DNA from: Rhodococcus pseudokoreensis
GTDB lineage: Bacteria; Actinomycetota; Actinomycetes; Mycobacteriales; Mycobacteriaceae
Length of the DNA: 64,000 nt
Direction: 5' to 3'
Assembly: GCF_017068395.1 (NCBI RefSeq)
Contig: NZ_CP070619.1
Location: forward strand, 6,944,001-7,008,000
Shown here: piece after piece, positions 25,752 through 34,710 of the stretch
How positions within the stretch are numbered: the first letter of the stretch is position 1
Layout: every line of letters begins with the position of its first letter
The notes under the pieces: generated by a model
The model's input: the letters and a program-made list of their open reading frames with translations, nothing else
The model's database searches: none
What the model was told of the DNA's origin: nothing
Position numbers and translations under genes: made by a program

Positions 25752-25801
25752 GGCATCTGCAGAACTGATGCACTACCCCGGATCTTTGTGCTGTACAGAT
25801 T
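25752..25801 (+). promoter_or_regulatory. shared composite promoter element, copy A (APC permease)
   Basis: GCAT (25753-25756), 11 nt, ATGCA, then exactly 19 nt and TGTACAGATT (25792-25801). The same layout occurs at 31435-31484 and, reversed, at 39369-39418. It is 128 bp upstream of the permease ATG. The left half also contains ATCTGCAGAA-x-TGATGCA, nearly identical to copy C. It is probably a regulator site joined to a promoter. Confidence 0.65.
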
Positions 25802-25928
25802 TGCTGGGTGCGGACGAGAGTAGTGACCGGCATCACTGCAACGTTGACGCCGAAGACCGACACCGCGCCGGCCGAAACACGGTAACGCGCAAGCGCATTC
25901 CTATCGATTCCAGCAACGAGGTGCACCG

Positions 25929-27470
25929 ATGAGCGACAACACCCCCACCGCCCTGGCGGACGAACAGACCCGACATCTCAAGAAGTCCCTCGGCCGTTTC
26001 GACATCGTTTTCCTCATCGTCGCGGCGGTGGTGTCGGTCGAGGTTCTCGGTCAGGTGTCCACGTTCGGAGCGGAGACCTTCACCTGGGCACTGGTTCTCG
26101 CGGTGTTCTTCCTGCTGCCGTACGGTCTGATCTTCGCCGAGATCGGTAGCACGTTCACCGGTGAGGGCGGCGTCTACGTGTGGGTGCGGCGAGCGTTCGG
26201 CCGGCCACTCGCCGCCCTCGCGTCGCTGCTGACGTGGGTGACCCAGCCCGTGTGGGTCGGCGGGTCGATGGCGTTCATCGCCGCCGAGACTTGGAACCAC
26301 TACGTCACCGCATTCGAGGCGGGGTCGGTGACGGACTACCTGTTCAAGCTGGTCTTCATCTGGCTGACGGTGCTCGCGGCCGTGGTGAGTCTCGCACGGG
26401 GAAAATGGATTCCGACGGTCGGCGCGTTCCTGAAGATCGTCTTCCTGCTGTTCTTCCTCGTCACCACCGGGATCTATGCCGCGAAGAACGGTTTCGCCGG
26501 CATCTCCGCGGGAGACTTCAGCCCCACCCTCACCGGGCTCCTCGGGGTGACGCCGCTGCTGCTGTTCTCCTACCTCGGTTTCGAATCCGGGAACAGTGCC
26601 GCCGGGGAGATGAAGAACCCCGCCCGCGACGTCCCGATCTCGATCGCCCGCGCCTGCGGCATCGCCGCCGCATCCTACCTACTGCCGATCTTCGCGATCC
26701 TCCTCGTCGTGCCCGCGGACGACATCACCGGTGTCGGCGGCCTTCTCGAGGCGGTCGCGACCGTGTACAGCGTCTACGGACCCGCCGCACCCGCCATGCT
26801 GACCGTGACCGGAGTGATCTTCGCGGTGATCCTGATGACCCAGGGTGCGGCGTGGATGATCATCAGCGACCGCATGCAGGCGATGGCCGCGGCCGACGGC
26901 GCCTTCTTCGGCGGGTTCTTCGGCCGATTCCATCCGCGCCTCGGAACGCCGGTGCGCGTCAACTTCCTGTCCGGACTCGTCGCCACCGTCTTCATGATCG
27001 CGGCGATGCAGATCACCGGGTCCGGCGGTTCCATCTTCGCGGTGGTGCTGACGATCTCGATCTCGACGTTCCTGCTCAGCTACCTGATCGTCATCCCGTC
27101 CGCGGTCCGGTTGCGCACCCGGTTCCCGAACGTCGCGCGGCCGTTCCGGGTGCCCACCGGGAACGTCGGCTTCCGCGTCCTCGGCTCCCTCTGCTTCACC
27201 TGGGTGCTGCTCGGCTCGTGGGTTGCGGTGTTCCCCGGCACGCTGGAATCGGTGTTCGGCCTGGACTACGACTTCACGGAGATCTGGGGCGTGAGCCAGG
27301 GGACGTTCGAACTGTTCACCCTCGGGACGCTGGCCGTGCTCGCGCTCCTCGGCGCGGTCGGCTACGTGCGGGGCGCGTCGGTGCGGTCCGCGAGCGGCCC
27401 GCGCACTGCGCCGGAGGACGGCCCCGGATCGGAGCCGGACCCCGACCTCGTGAAGGCCGACGTCCGCTGA
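25929..27470 (+). CDS. APC-superfamily amino acid/amine permease
   Basis: The 513-residue protein has about 12 hydrophobic segments. The N-terminal consensus of the APC superfamily is visible (VEVLGQVSTFGAETFTW, then FAEIGSTFTGEGGVYVWVRRAFG) and the IIS-like ISDRMQAMAAADGAFF loop. It most resembles glutamate/GABA or polyamine exchangers of the AGT branch. The C-terminal 35 residues are hydrophilic. It is preceded by copy A of the shared promoter element and flanked by TetR and LysR genes of the amine cluster, so uptake of the amine substrate is the likely role. Confidence 0.87.
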   Translation: MSDNTPTALADEQTRHLKKSLGRFDIVFLIVAAVVSVEVLGQVSTFGAETFTWALVLAVFFLLPYGLIFAEIGSTFTGEGGVYVWVRRAFGRPLAALASLLTWVTQPVWVGGSMAFIAAETWNHYVTAFEAGSVTDYLFKLVFIWLTVLAAVVSLARGKWIPTVGAFLKIVFLLFFLVTTGIYAAKNGFAGISAGDFSPTLTGLLGVTPLLLFSYLGFESGNSAAGEMKNPARDVPISIARACGIAAASYLLPIFAILLVVPADDITGVGGLLEAVATVYSVYGPAAPAMLTVTGVIFAVILMTQGAAWMIISDRMQAMAAADGAFFGGFFGRFHPRLGTPVRVNFLSGLVATVFMIAAMQITGSGGSIFAVVLTISISTFLLSYLIVIPSAVRLRTRFPNVARPFRVPTGNVGFRVLGSLCFTWVLLGSWVAVFPGTLESVFGLDYDFTEIWGVSQGTFELFTLGTLAVLALLGAVGYVRGASVRSASGPRTAPEDGPGSEPDPDLVKADVR

Positions 27471-27556
27471 AGGGGTCGCGGCCGCCGCGGGTGTCGTGGG
27501 TGGCTCCCCGGTCGGAGACCTGCGATCCTGGTGGCCTCAGATCCCGAGGAGAGCGC

Positions 27557-28483
27557 ATGCAACGACGACCCGACGTGACGTTCACCCAGCTCAGGTATTT
27601 CGTCGAGGCCGCGAACTTCTCCAGCATGACGAAGGCCGCCGACGAACTGATGGTCGCGCAGTCGGCGGTCTCGTCGGCGATCTCCCAACTCGAGCACCAG
27701 ATCGGCACCCAGCTGTTCATCCGGCAACGGTCCCGCGGACTCGTTCTCACGGCGGCGGGCGAGGAGATGCTCCGCGACACCCGCAGCGTCCTCGCCCATC
27801 TCGGCGAGGTCCTCGACGCGGCGCGCGGCCACGAGGACAACGTCCGGGGAACGGTGCGCCTGGCCTGCTTCGTCACCCTCACCCCGTTCATCCTCCCGAC
27901 GCTCATCTCGGACCTGCGCGATCAGCACCCCGACCTCGAGGTGGAGGTCGTCGAGACGCAGGCGGAGGCGGTGCGGGCGGCGTTGCGGAACGGCACCGCG
28001 GAACTGGCCCTCACCTACGACCTCGCACTGGGCGACGACATGGAGACGGAGACGCTGGGCGTCGCCCGGCCGCATGTCGTCCTGCCGCCGGACCACCGGC
28101 TGGCCGGCCACGACGCCATCGCGCTCGCCGACCTCGAGGGCGAACCGATGGTGCTGCTGGACCTGCCGAGCAGCCGCGACTACTTCCTCGCCATGCTGTC
28201 GGGGTCCGGGGTCACCCCGATGGTCCGCTACCGGTCGGCGAGCTACGAAACGGTGCGTGGTCTCGTTGCCCGCGGCCACGGCTTCTCGATACTGAACCAG
28301 CGGCCCGCCGAGGGCCGGACGTACGACGGCGGGAGGGTCGCGACACTGCCGATCGCCGACGACGTTCCCGGCCTCCCCGTCGTCCTCGCCCGGCTGAAGG
28401 GGGTCCGGAGCACGGCGCGGGCCCGGGCCGTCGCCGAGCGGGCGCGGGCCGTGTTCGCGAAACAGGCACGGACGGCGGGCTAG
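27557..28483 (+). CDS. LysR-family transcriptional regulator
   Basis: The 308-residue protein has the LysR HTH at residues about 5-64 (FTQLRYFVEAANFSSMTKAADELMVAQSAVSSAISQLEHQIG) and a periplasmic-binding-like effector domain. ATG 27557 has GAGGAGAG 3 nt upstream. It lies 86 bp after the APC permease on the same strand and may be co-transcribed. It is the best in-window candidate to act at the shared element found at 25752, 31435 and 39369, although LysR sites usually carry T-N11-A, and the GCAT-N11-ATGC half of that element does fit this spacing. Confidence 0.88.
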   Translation: MQRRPDVTFTQLRYFVEAANFSSMTKAADELMVAQSAVSSAISQLEHQIGTQLFIRQRSRGLVLTAAGEEMLRDTRSVLAHLGEVLDAARGHEDNVRGTVRLACFVTLTPFILPTLISDLRDQHPDLEVEVVETQAEAVRAALRNGTAELALTYDLALGDDMETETLGVARPHVVLPPDHRLAGHDAIALADLEGEPMVLLDLPSSRDYFLAMLSGSGVTPMVRYRSASYETVRGLVARGHGFSILNQRPAEGRTYDGGRVATLPIADDVPGLPVVLARLKGVRSTARARAVAERARAVFAKQARTAG

Positions 28484-28497
28484 AACAGGGCTAGAAC
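28477..28497. repeat. 11-bp tandem duplication spanning two stop codons
   Basis: GGGCTAGAAC occurs at 28477-28486 and 28488-28497. TAG in the first unit ends the LysR gene; CTA in the second is the minus-strand TAG of the convergent acetyltransferase. Confidence 0.6.
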
Positions 28498-29696
28498 CCC
28501 CACCCCATCTGGGCGTCGCGGTCGGAGCCGAACGCGTGCTCGAACCGGTCGAGGACGTCGGCGTCGGCGGCCCACAGCCGGTTCGCGGCCGCGAACGTCC
28601 GCGGCCGGTGCGCCCCGAGGTACAGGCTGCCGAGCACGTCGAGGTCGAGGACCACCTGCGGTGCGGCGTCGGTCCGCGTGCACACGGCCTTGCCGTCCCG
28701 GACGGTGAGCGCGAATGTGCCACCGGCGTCCAGGAACCCGTCATCGACCTGCACCACGACGTCGAGGTCGCCGCGGAACGTGCGGGCCTCCAGCGCGGCG
28801 GGGACGTCCATGATCCGCACCCACAGCTCGTCGTGACGCGAGGAGGTGCGCACGAGCCGGCCGTCGGTGAGCAGGTAGGGCAGCGGATCCTCGGGGGTGA
28901 GGTTCGCTTCGATGCGGCGCACGAGGTCGAGGCCGAGCATCGCCCGCCACAGCGCGGCGTGGGCGTCGCCGGTGACCGTGCGGATCTCCTCCACCCGGGC
29001 GAACGATCCGTTGTCGCCGGAGGCGCGGCGGTACAGCACGTAGCCGTCGTCGTGGACCATCCCGAACAACGCTGTGCCGCCGCCCCGCTCGCTCTCGCGG
29101 TCGGCGAAGATCCGGTTCCACACGAACTCCGGCCGCACCTGCGCGCCCGGTGTCACCTGCTGCCAGCGGTGGTAGACGTCCGTGAACGCGGGCCTTGTCT
29201 CCGCGGGATGGACCATCCGCACACCGCCGGGATCCGGTGCCTTCGGATGCGGCACGGCGAAGCGGCGGTCGATGCTCACCGTCGACTCGACGGTCGCGGG
29301 TCCGTACCCGAACCGGCCGTAGATGCCGCCCTCGCTGGCGGTGAGGATCGACAGCGGCACGCCCGACGCCCGGATCCGCGCGTGGTGTTCGGTGTACAGC
29401 GCGCGGAGAACACCGCGCCGCCGATGGGTGGGCGCGACCGTGACCGCGGTGACGCCCGCCGCCGCCACGCTGCCGCCGCCGGGAACGGTGACCGTCATGG
29501 GAATGTCCATGGTCGCGCCGACGACCTCGTCCCCGTCCAGTGCGATCACCGGCGGTTCGCCACTGACGAGCTGCCTCCAGTGGGCGGTGAATTCTTCCGT
29601 CTGCGGTGTCACGAAGCAGATCTCGTTGAGCACGACGATCCTCGGCCAGTCCTGCTCGGTCGCAGTTCTGATCGTGATTCCGCCGGTGCTCGTCAT
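28491..29696 (-). CDS. eis: Eis-like N-acetyltransferase
   Basis: The 401-residue protein has the three-part Eis layout: an N-terminal GNAT domain with the acetyl-CoA loop VAPTHRRRGVLRALYTEH, a second GNAT-like domain, and a C-terminal sterol-carrier-like domain. It ends in Phe, whose carboxylate is catalytic in Mycobacterium tuberculosis Eis. Tyr of SEGGIYGRFGYG matches the acid-site region. Eis enzymes multiply acetylate aminoglycosides and other amines. ATG 29696 starts at the conserved ITIRTATEQDW. It converges with the LysR gene. Any relation to the amine catabolic cluster is unproven. Confidence 0.87.
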   Translation of the reverse strand: MTSTGGITIRTATEQDWPRIVVLNEICFVTPQTEEFTAHWRQLVSGEPPVIALDGDEVVGATMDIPMTVTVPGGGSVAAAGVTAVTVAPTHRRRGVLRALYTEHHARIRASGVPLSILTASEGGIYGRFGYGPATVESTVSIDRRFAVPHPKAPDPGGVRMVHPAETRPAFTDVYHRWQQVTPGAQVRPEFVWNRIFADRESERGGGTALFGMVHDDGYVLYRRASGDNGSFARVEEIRTVTGDAHAALWRAMLGLDLVRRIEANLTPEDPLPYLLTDGRLVRTSSRHDELWVRIMDVPAALEARTFRGDLDVVVQVDDGFLDAGGTFALTVRDGKAVCTRTDAAPQVVLDLDVLGSLYLGAHRPRTFAAANRLWAADADVLDRFEHAFGSDRDAQMGWGF

Positions 29697-29818
29697 GGTT
29701 CGACCCTGGCACACCCCGCGTGGACTCGCAGCCGAATTTCCGCGCCCGGCCTTGACCGGGCCGGGGTTCTCAGAGAGTCTGAGGATCCGGGCCGACGGGT
29801 GAGGGGGACGTTGTCACG

Positions 29819-30496
29819 ATGCCGAAGAACCGCACCTCCTCCGCGCCGCGCCGAATGCTGCGCCTGCGCCGGGAGTCGTGGGGATTCGTCATCGGCTCCT
29901 TCCTGTTCGGACTCGCGGCCACACGCGTCTTCGGCCACGCGGTCGGCCCCCAACTCGACAACATCACGTACTTCGTCGGATCGTTGTTCTTCACCGCCGC
30001 CGGATTCATCCAGCTGCGACTCAGCGGCAGACCGGTGCCCGGGGCTGAATCTCACCGGGTCGAACGCTACGACTGGTGGGCCGCGGTGGTCCAGTTCGCC
30101 GGTACCCTCCTGTTCAACGTGAGTACCGGGGTCGCGCTGATCCACGGGCTCACCGTCGAACAGGATCGGGTGTGGGGGTGGCGGCCCGACCTCTTCGGGT
30201 CGACGGCCTTCCTCGTCGCCAGCGGTATGGCCGTGGTGGCCACCACCGAAACCGACAAGTTGTGGGATCCGCACGCTCGGAACTGGCGCAGTACCTGGTT
30301 GAACATGATCGGGTCGGTGGCGTTCGGGGTGTCCGCGGTCGCCGCGTTCATCGTGCTCGGCACCGACGTGGTGGAGAACGCGGGGGTCGCCGATCTGGGC
30401 ACGTTCGTCGGCGCGGGCTGCTTCCTCGTGGCCGCACTGCTGATGCGCCCGCCTCAACCCAGGTATTCGCCGAACCAGGCGAGGACTGTTTCGTAG
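29819..30496 (+). CDS. YrhK-like integral membrane protein
   Basis: The 225-residue protein has about six hydrophobic segments in two repeated blocks (SWGFVIGSFLFGLAATRVFG..., then YFVGSLFFTAAGFIQLRL; and VQFAGTLLFNVSTGVALIH..., FLVASGMAVVATTE). This resembles YrhK-domain proteins of unknown function. The charged RRMLRLRRES N-terminus is probably cytoplasmic. Its 3' end overlaps the convergent dienelactone-hydrolase-like gene by 43 bp. The function is unknown. Confidence 0.7.
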   Translation: MPKNRTSSAPRRMLRLRRESWGFVIGSFLFGLAATRVFGHAVGPQLDNITYFVGSLFFTAAGFIQLRLSGRPVPGAESHRVERYDWWAAVVQFAGTLLFNVSTGVALIHGLTVEQDRVWGWRPDLFGSTAFLVASGMAVVATTETDKLWDPHARNWRSTWLNMIGSVAFGVSAVAAFIVLGTDVVENAGVADLGTFVGAGCFLVAALLMRPPQPRYSPNQARTVS

Positions 30497-31362
30497 GCCT
30501 CCGCCGCCGCGGTCGCGTTGTACCGCGGCCCGGTGTCGTTGAAGAACGCGTGATCGGCCCCCGGAACGGTGACGATCTCGTGCGGCAGCCCCGCCTTCGT
30601 CAGGGCCGCGGCGGCGGCGTCGCGGGACGCGTTCACCCGTGCGTCCAGTTCCGCGTAGATGGCGAGGACCGCGGCCTTCGACCCGGAGAAGTCCGCGCCC
30701 TCGGGCAGGGGTCCGTAGAAGGGGACGGCCGCGGCCAGCCGCGGTTCGCCGGACGCGAGGAGTTGCCACACCATGCCGCCGCCGAAGCAGAACCCGACCG
30801 CCGCCGCCTTCTTGTCCGGTACCCGGCGGCCGAGTTCGTCGACCCCGGCCTTCATGTCGGCGACGAAGCGTTCCGGCGGCACGGTGGCCAGCGCGGCGGT
30901 GGCCTGCGCCTGGTCGGTGAACGTCGCCGTCCCGCCCTCCTCGGAGAGCAGATCGACGGCGAGCGCCGAGTATCCGGCGCCCGCGAATCGGCCCGCCACC
31001 GAACGGATGTGATCGGTGAGGCCCTTGTTCTCGTGCACCACGAGTACCGTTCCGCGGGGCGTGGCCGCTTCGGCCCAGGCGCCCTGCAGGACCCGCCCGT
31101 CCGGGCCTGCGAACGTCACGGACTCGGTGCTCACGGCGTCGGCCGTTCCTGGCGGCGGGGGTGTCGCTCCACCGGGTGTCGCCGGCGCCGACGTCGAGGA
31201 CTGCTCGTCGCTGCCGGTGGAGCACGCGGCGAGTAGGGAGGTCGCCGCCGCCACCCCGAGGCCGATGAGCCCGAGTCTGCGCAGCGCCTCCCGGCGCGTC
31301 AGCAGCCCGTCGGCGTGGTCGATCGCGATCTCTTCGGCTATGTAGCGCTGCAGTGGCGTCAT
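30454..31362 (-). CDS. exported dienelactone-hydrolase-family lipoprotein
   Basis: About 302 residues. The N-terminus carries a twin-arginine-like RREALRRLGLIG, a hydrophobic stretch and a lipobox ending LAAC, so it is likely an exported lipoprotein followed by a Ser/Thr/Pro linker. The mature part is a dienelactone hydrolase-type alpha/beta hydrolase: VVHENKGLTDHI, the nucleophile Cys in GFCFGGGMVW, and late Asp and His (LDARVN, GADHAFFND). ATG 31362 is preferred over ATG 31380. It is divergent from the monooxygenase operon. An extracellular lactone or ester hydrolase role is plausible, with no known substrate. Confidence 0.83.
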   Translation of the reverse strand: MTPLQRYIAEEIAIDHADGLLTRREALRRLGLIGLGVAAATSLLAACSTGSDEQSSTSAPATPGGATPPPPGTADAVSTESVTFAGPDGRVLQGAWAEAATPRGTVLVVHENKGLTDHIRSVAGRFAGAGYSALAVDLLSEEGGTATFTDQAQATAALATVPPERFVADMKAGVDELGRRVPDKKAAAVGFCFGGGMVWQLLASGEPRLAAAVPFYGPLPEGADFSGSKAAVLAIYAELDARVNASRDAAAAALTKAGLPHEIVTVPGADHAFFNDTGPRYNATAAAEAYETVLAWFGEYLG

Positions 31363-31434
31363 GATCGTCCCCGTCCGCATCGGCTGATGTAGGAATTATC
31401 GCTGGTCCAAGAGCCGCGGGACACCCGTTCCTGC

Positions 31435-31484
31435 TGCATCGATTTTTGTTATGCAGTGCTCCACTTATCTGTGTTGTACAGATT
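31435..31484 (+). promoter_or_regulatory. shared composite promoter element, copy B (monooxygenase operon)
   Basis: GCAT (31436-31439), 11 nt, ATGCA (31451-31455), exactly 19 nt, TGTACAGATT (31475-31484). It is 71 bp upstream of the flavin reductase ATG. Here the left half is a perfect TGCAT-N11-ATGCA dyad. See copies A and C. Confidence 0.65.
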
Positions 31485-31554
31485 TCGCCGCGGACTTCAA
31501 GATTGGTTCCACGGCACGAACTCCTCGCTCACCGCACACAGAAAGGAGCCCGTC

Positions 31555-32175
31555 ATGCCGATCGCCGACCCTCACTCAGCCGTCGAAACGACGGCCCGAA
31601 CATCGGTGGCCCCACCGGTGCCGGACAACTCGACCGCGAACTTCGTCACGGCCATGGGCGCCGTCGCGACCGGAGTCACCGTCGTCGCGACCGACGGTCC
31701 CGGCGGGCGCGCCGCGCAGACCGTGAGCGCGATGTGCTCCGTCTCGGCCGACCCGGCGCTGGTGCTGGTCTGCCTCCACGGACGGAGTCCCGTCAACGAC
31801 GCGATCTCGGCGAACGGCGTGTTCTGCGTCAATGTGCTTGCCACCCAGCACGATCACGTCGCCGACACGTTCGCGGGCCGCCCCTGGCCCGGAAAGCAGC
31901 GGTGGGACTTCACGTGCGGGCACTGGACCGTGGCCGACTCCGGTTCGCCGCGCGTCCACGACGCGATCGCCTCGTTCGACTGCGCCGTCCACGAGGTCAT
32001 CGACGCCGGAACCCACCGCGTCTACATCGGACGCGTCGCGGCCGTGGAGGCGCACCCCGGGGACCCGCTCGTCTACGCCGCCCACACCTACAGCAAGCCG
32101 GCAGCATTCGAACCTTCCACCTTTCCCGACTACCCGGACGCACACCCCGCGCCGAGGACCAGGAGCACGAAATGA
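31555..32175 (+). CDS. NAD(P)H:flavin reductase partner of the HpaB-type monooxygenase
   Basis: The 206-residue protein is a flavin reductase-like (HpaC/RutF) member with the order expected for the FMN-binding split barrel: MGAVATGVTVVATDGPGG, QTVSAMCSVSADPALVLVCL, SPVNDAISANGVFCVNVLA. It supplies reduced flavin to the next gene product. ATG 31555 has AAAGGAG 7 nt upstream, and the stop overlaps the monooxygenase start (ATGA). It is the first gene of a tightly coupled six-gene operon. Confidence 0.9.
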   Translation: MPIADPHSAVETTARTSVAPPVPDNSTANFVTAMGAVATGVTVVATDGPGGRAAQTVSAMCSVSADPALVLVCLHGRSPVNDAISANGVFCVNVLATQHDHVADTFAGRPWPGKQRWDFTCGHWTVADSGSPRVHDAIASFDCAVHEVIDAGTHRVYIGRVAAVEAHPGDPLVYAAHTYSKPAAFEPSTFPDYPDAHPAPRTRSTK

Positions 32176-33632
32176 TCCGCACCGGAGACGAATACAGGGA
32201 GTCCATCAGGGACGGCCGCGAGGTCTGGGTCGACGGGGAACGCGTCAAGGACGTCGCCGACCATCCCATGTTCAAGCCGATCGTCGACGTGCGGGCCCGC
32301 ATCTACGACCTCGCGCACGACGAGGCCACGCAGGACGCGATGACGTACGTCGACCCCGACTCCGGCGAACGCAACGCCATCGCCAACAAACTGCCCCGCA
32401 CCCAGCAGGACTGGCTCGACAAGCGGGCCGCCGTCGACCTGGTGCTCGATGACACCCGAGGTGTCGTCACCCGCGTCGGCGACGAGACCATCGGCGAGAT
32501 GTGGTCGCTGTTCGACGGGCAGGACGTCCTCAACGAGGTGGACCCGCGCTTCTCGGAGAACATCCGCCGCCACCTCGAGCGGTCGGTCCGGGAGGACCCG
32601 TTCCACGTGTCGGCGAACACCGACCCCAAGGGCGACCGGTCCAAGGCCCCGCAGGACCAGGACCCCGACATGCTTCTGCACGTCGTGAAGGAGACCGACA
32701 ACGGCATCGTCGTGCGCGGCGCGAAGTACGAGACCGCCGCCGCGTATTCCAACCAGGCGTTCACCAAGCCGACCATCGCGAACTGGGGCAACAGTGAACT
32801 GTCCGACTACGCCGTCGGATTCGTGCTCGACATGGGTGCGCCGGGGCTGAAGTACATCTCCCGCAACGGGTTCGCCGGCCGCGCACCCGCCGCCGACTAC
32901 CCGCTCGCCAACCGGGTCGACGAGGTCGAGTCGCTCGTCGTGTTCGACAACGTCGAGATCCCCTGGGAGGACGTGCTGTTCTACCGGCACACCCGGGCCG
33001 CGACGTTCATCCGCTCCACCCTGCACCGCTACAGCGCGTTCCCGTTCGTGCAGCGCACCCTGCACCTCGCCGACCTCATGATCGGATCGGCGCTGTGGAA
33101 CGTCAAGCAGAGCGGGCTCGAGAAGCAGCAGGCCGTGCAGGAGAAGCTCGCCCAGCTCGCCTGCTATCGGGAGACGATCAACGCCCACCTCACCGCCGCG
33201 ATCTCGCTGGCCGAGCCCAGCCCCGGCGGTCTGCTCATGCCCAACCAGTCCCTGCTCTACACCGGCCGGGTGATGGCGCTCAGCCAGCTGCCCGCGATGA
33301 TGCACTTCGCCCGCGAACTGTGCGGCGGCCAGATCTGCATCACCCCGGACGCCGCCACGTTCGCAGACCCGGACGTCGCGCCGTGGCTGGAGAAGTTCTA
33401 CTCCATCAACGACAACTGGGTGGCCGACGACCGCCGCAAGCTCCTCGCGTTCGCCCGCGACCTGCTCAACAGCGACTATGCCGGGCACCGGCTGACGTTC
33501 CAGCTCTTCGCCCAGTCGCCGCCGTTCGCGCAGCTCGCCGCCGTGTACCGCAACTTCGACTTCGACGGGCCGCTCGGCCTGGTCAAGGCCGCGGCGGGAC
33601 TGTCCGACAACGTCGACGGCGGTGCGGCATGA
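32172..33632 (+). CDS. HpaB-family FADH2-dependent monooxygenase, proposed to attack an imidazole ring
   Basis: The 486-residue protein shows HpaB family blocks: TGDEYRESIRDGREVWVDGERV at the N-terminus, HPMFKPIVDVRARIYDLAHD, NRVDEVESLVVFDNVEIPWEDV, and MHFARELCGGQICITPD near the flavin site. Relatives hydroxylate 4-hydroxyphenylacetate, chlorophenols and some N-heterocycles using FADH2 from a partner reductase, here the overlapping upstream gene. No aromatic ring-cleavage dioxygenase is nearby. Instead there are a Rid protein, hydrolases and an aspartase, pointing to a nitrogen heterocycle. Imidazole-acetate is my proposed substrate. Confidence 0.85.
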   Translation: MIRTGDEYRESIRDGREVWVDGERVKDVADHPMFKPIVDVRARIYDLAHDEATQDAMTYVDPDSGERNAIANKLPRTQQDWLDKRAAVDLVLDDTRGVVTRVGDETIGEMWSLFDGQDVLNEVDPRFSENIRRHLERSVREDPFHVSANTDPKGDRSKAPQDQDPDMLLHVVKETDNGIVVRGAKYETAAAYSNQAFTKPTIANWGNSELSDYAVGFVLDMGAPGLKYISRNGFAGRAPAADYPLANRVDEVESLVVFDNVEIPWEDVLFYRHTRAATFIRSTLHRYSAFPFVQRTLHLADLMIGSALWNVKQSGLEKQQAVQEKLAQLACYRETINAHLTAAISLAEPSPGGLLMPNQSLLYTGRVMALSQLPAMMHFARELCGGQICITPDAATFADPDVAPWLEKFYSINDNWVADDRRKLLAFARDLLNSDYAGHRLTFQLFAQSPPFAQLAAVYRNFDFDGPLGLVKAAAGLSDNVDGGAA

Positions 33633-34042
33633 CCACCCACACCCGCATCCGACCGTTCAACACCCGCGAGACGTACCCGGAGCAGAACCTCGACAACGAT
33701 CTCGCGCAGGCCGTCGTCGCCGGCGGCGTCGTGTACCTCCGCGGGCAGATCGGCCAGGACCTCGACACGAGGGAGTCCGTCGGAATCGGCGACGTCGAGG
33801 CCCAGGCCGAGAAGGCGATGGCGAACATCGCGATGCTGCTCGAGGAATCGGGCAGCCGCCTGGAGGACGTCGTCAAGGTCACCGTCTACCTGGTCGACGT
33901 CCGGTACCGGGAGACTGTCTACCGGGTGGTCGGGCGCTGGCTGAAGGGTGTGCATCCGGTGTCCACCGGCATCGTCGTCGACGCCCTGGCCCGGCCCGAA
34001 TGGCTCGTCGAGATCGACGCGACGGCAGTGATCAGCTCATGA
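33629..34042 (+). CDS. Rid-family (YjgF/YER057c/UK114) protein
   Basis: The 137-residue protein has the Rid core VVYLRGQIGQDLDTRESVGIGDVEAQAEKAMANIAMLLEESG followed by VVKVTVYLVD. The arginine that RidA uses (Arg105, in PARSCVEV) is absent: the matching stretch reads HPVSTGIVV. It is therefore unlikely to be a housekeeping RidA and more like the Rid subgroups found in catabolic operons such as rutC. It overlaps the genes on both sides by ATGA junctions. It may speed hydrolysis of an unstable imine or carbamate intermediate. Confidence 0.85.
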   Translation: MTTHTRIRPFNTRETYPEQNLDNDLAQAVVAGGVVYLRGQIGQDLDTRESVGIGDVEAQAEKAMANIAMLLEESGSRLEDVVKVTVYLVDVRYRETVYRVVGRWLKGVHPVSTGIVVDALARPEWLVEIDATAVISS

Positions 34043-34710
34043 CGTTCTCACTCGTCGCCCGTGATCCCGCAGGCGCGTTCGGGATGGTCGTCTGCTCCTC
34101 CAGCCCCGCCGTGGCGTCGCGCTGCCTGCACGTGCGGTCCGGCGTCGGTGTCGTCGCCTCCCAGAACGTCACCAATCCGCAGCTGGGACCGGTCGGCCTC
34201 GACGCGCTCGCGTCGGGTGAGAACGCGGAAGCCGCGCTGAAATCCACACTCGCGCAAGAGAAATTCCCGGAGTACCGGCAGATCGTCGTCGTGGATGCGG
34301 ACGGCGGAACCGCGGTGCACTCGGGAGCGCAGACGCTGGGCATCCACAGCAGCGCGCAGGGCAGCGGCGCCGCCGTCGCAGGCAACATGCTCCGCGACGA
34401 AGGCGTCATCCGGTCGCTGCTGTTCGGCTACGTGTCGAGCACCGCCCCGACGTTCGAGGCCCGGTTGCTCGACGGTCTCACCGCCGCGGTCACCGCCGGC
34501 GGTGAGGCCGGGCCCGTGCACTCCGCGGGAATGCAGGTGGTCGAGGACGTGCCGTGGGCCGTCACCGATCTGCGCGTCGACTGGCACGACGACCCGGTCG
34601 GCGAACTGCGCCGGCTGTGGACGGTGTGGGAACCGCAGAAGCGGGACTACCGGGTGCGGGGTGTCGACCCCACGGCCGCCCCGTCCTACGGCGTCCCGGG
34701 TGACCTGTGA
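34039..34710 (+). CDS. DUF1028 protein, possible Ntn-type amidohydrolase
   Basis: The 223-residue protein begins MTFSLVARDPAGAFGMVVCSSSPAVASR, the DUF1028 hallmark. As I recall, a structure in this family has the Ntn-hydrolase fold, which would make Thr2 the nucleophile after Met removal. The C-terminal part ends in a region rich in Trp and Arg (LRRLWTVWEPQKRDYRVR). It sits between the Rid protein and the M20 amidohydrolase with overlapping junctions on both sides. Cleavage of a formyl, formimino or lactam bond in the ring-opened intermediate is a reasonable but untested role. Confidence 0.8.
   Translation: MTFSLVARDPAGAFGMVVCSSSPAVASRCLHVRSGVGVVASQNVTNPQLGPVGLDALASGENAEAALKSTLAQEKFPEYRQIVVVDADGGTAVHSGAQTLGIHSSAQGSGAAVAGNMLRDEGVIRSLLFGYVSSTAPTFEARLLDGLTAAVTAGGEAGPVHSAGMQVVEDVPWAVTDLRVDWHDDPVGELRRLWTVWEPQKRDYRVRGVDPTAAPSYGVPGDL

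Noticed and set aside
25792..25801. TGTACAGATT as merely a chance -10 box
   Set aside because: It recurs at three promoters with a second motif at an identical 19-nt distance, which a -10 hexamer alone would not explain.
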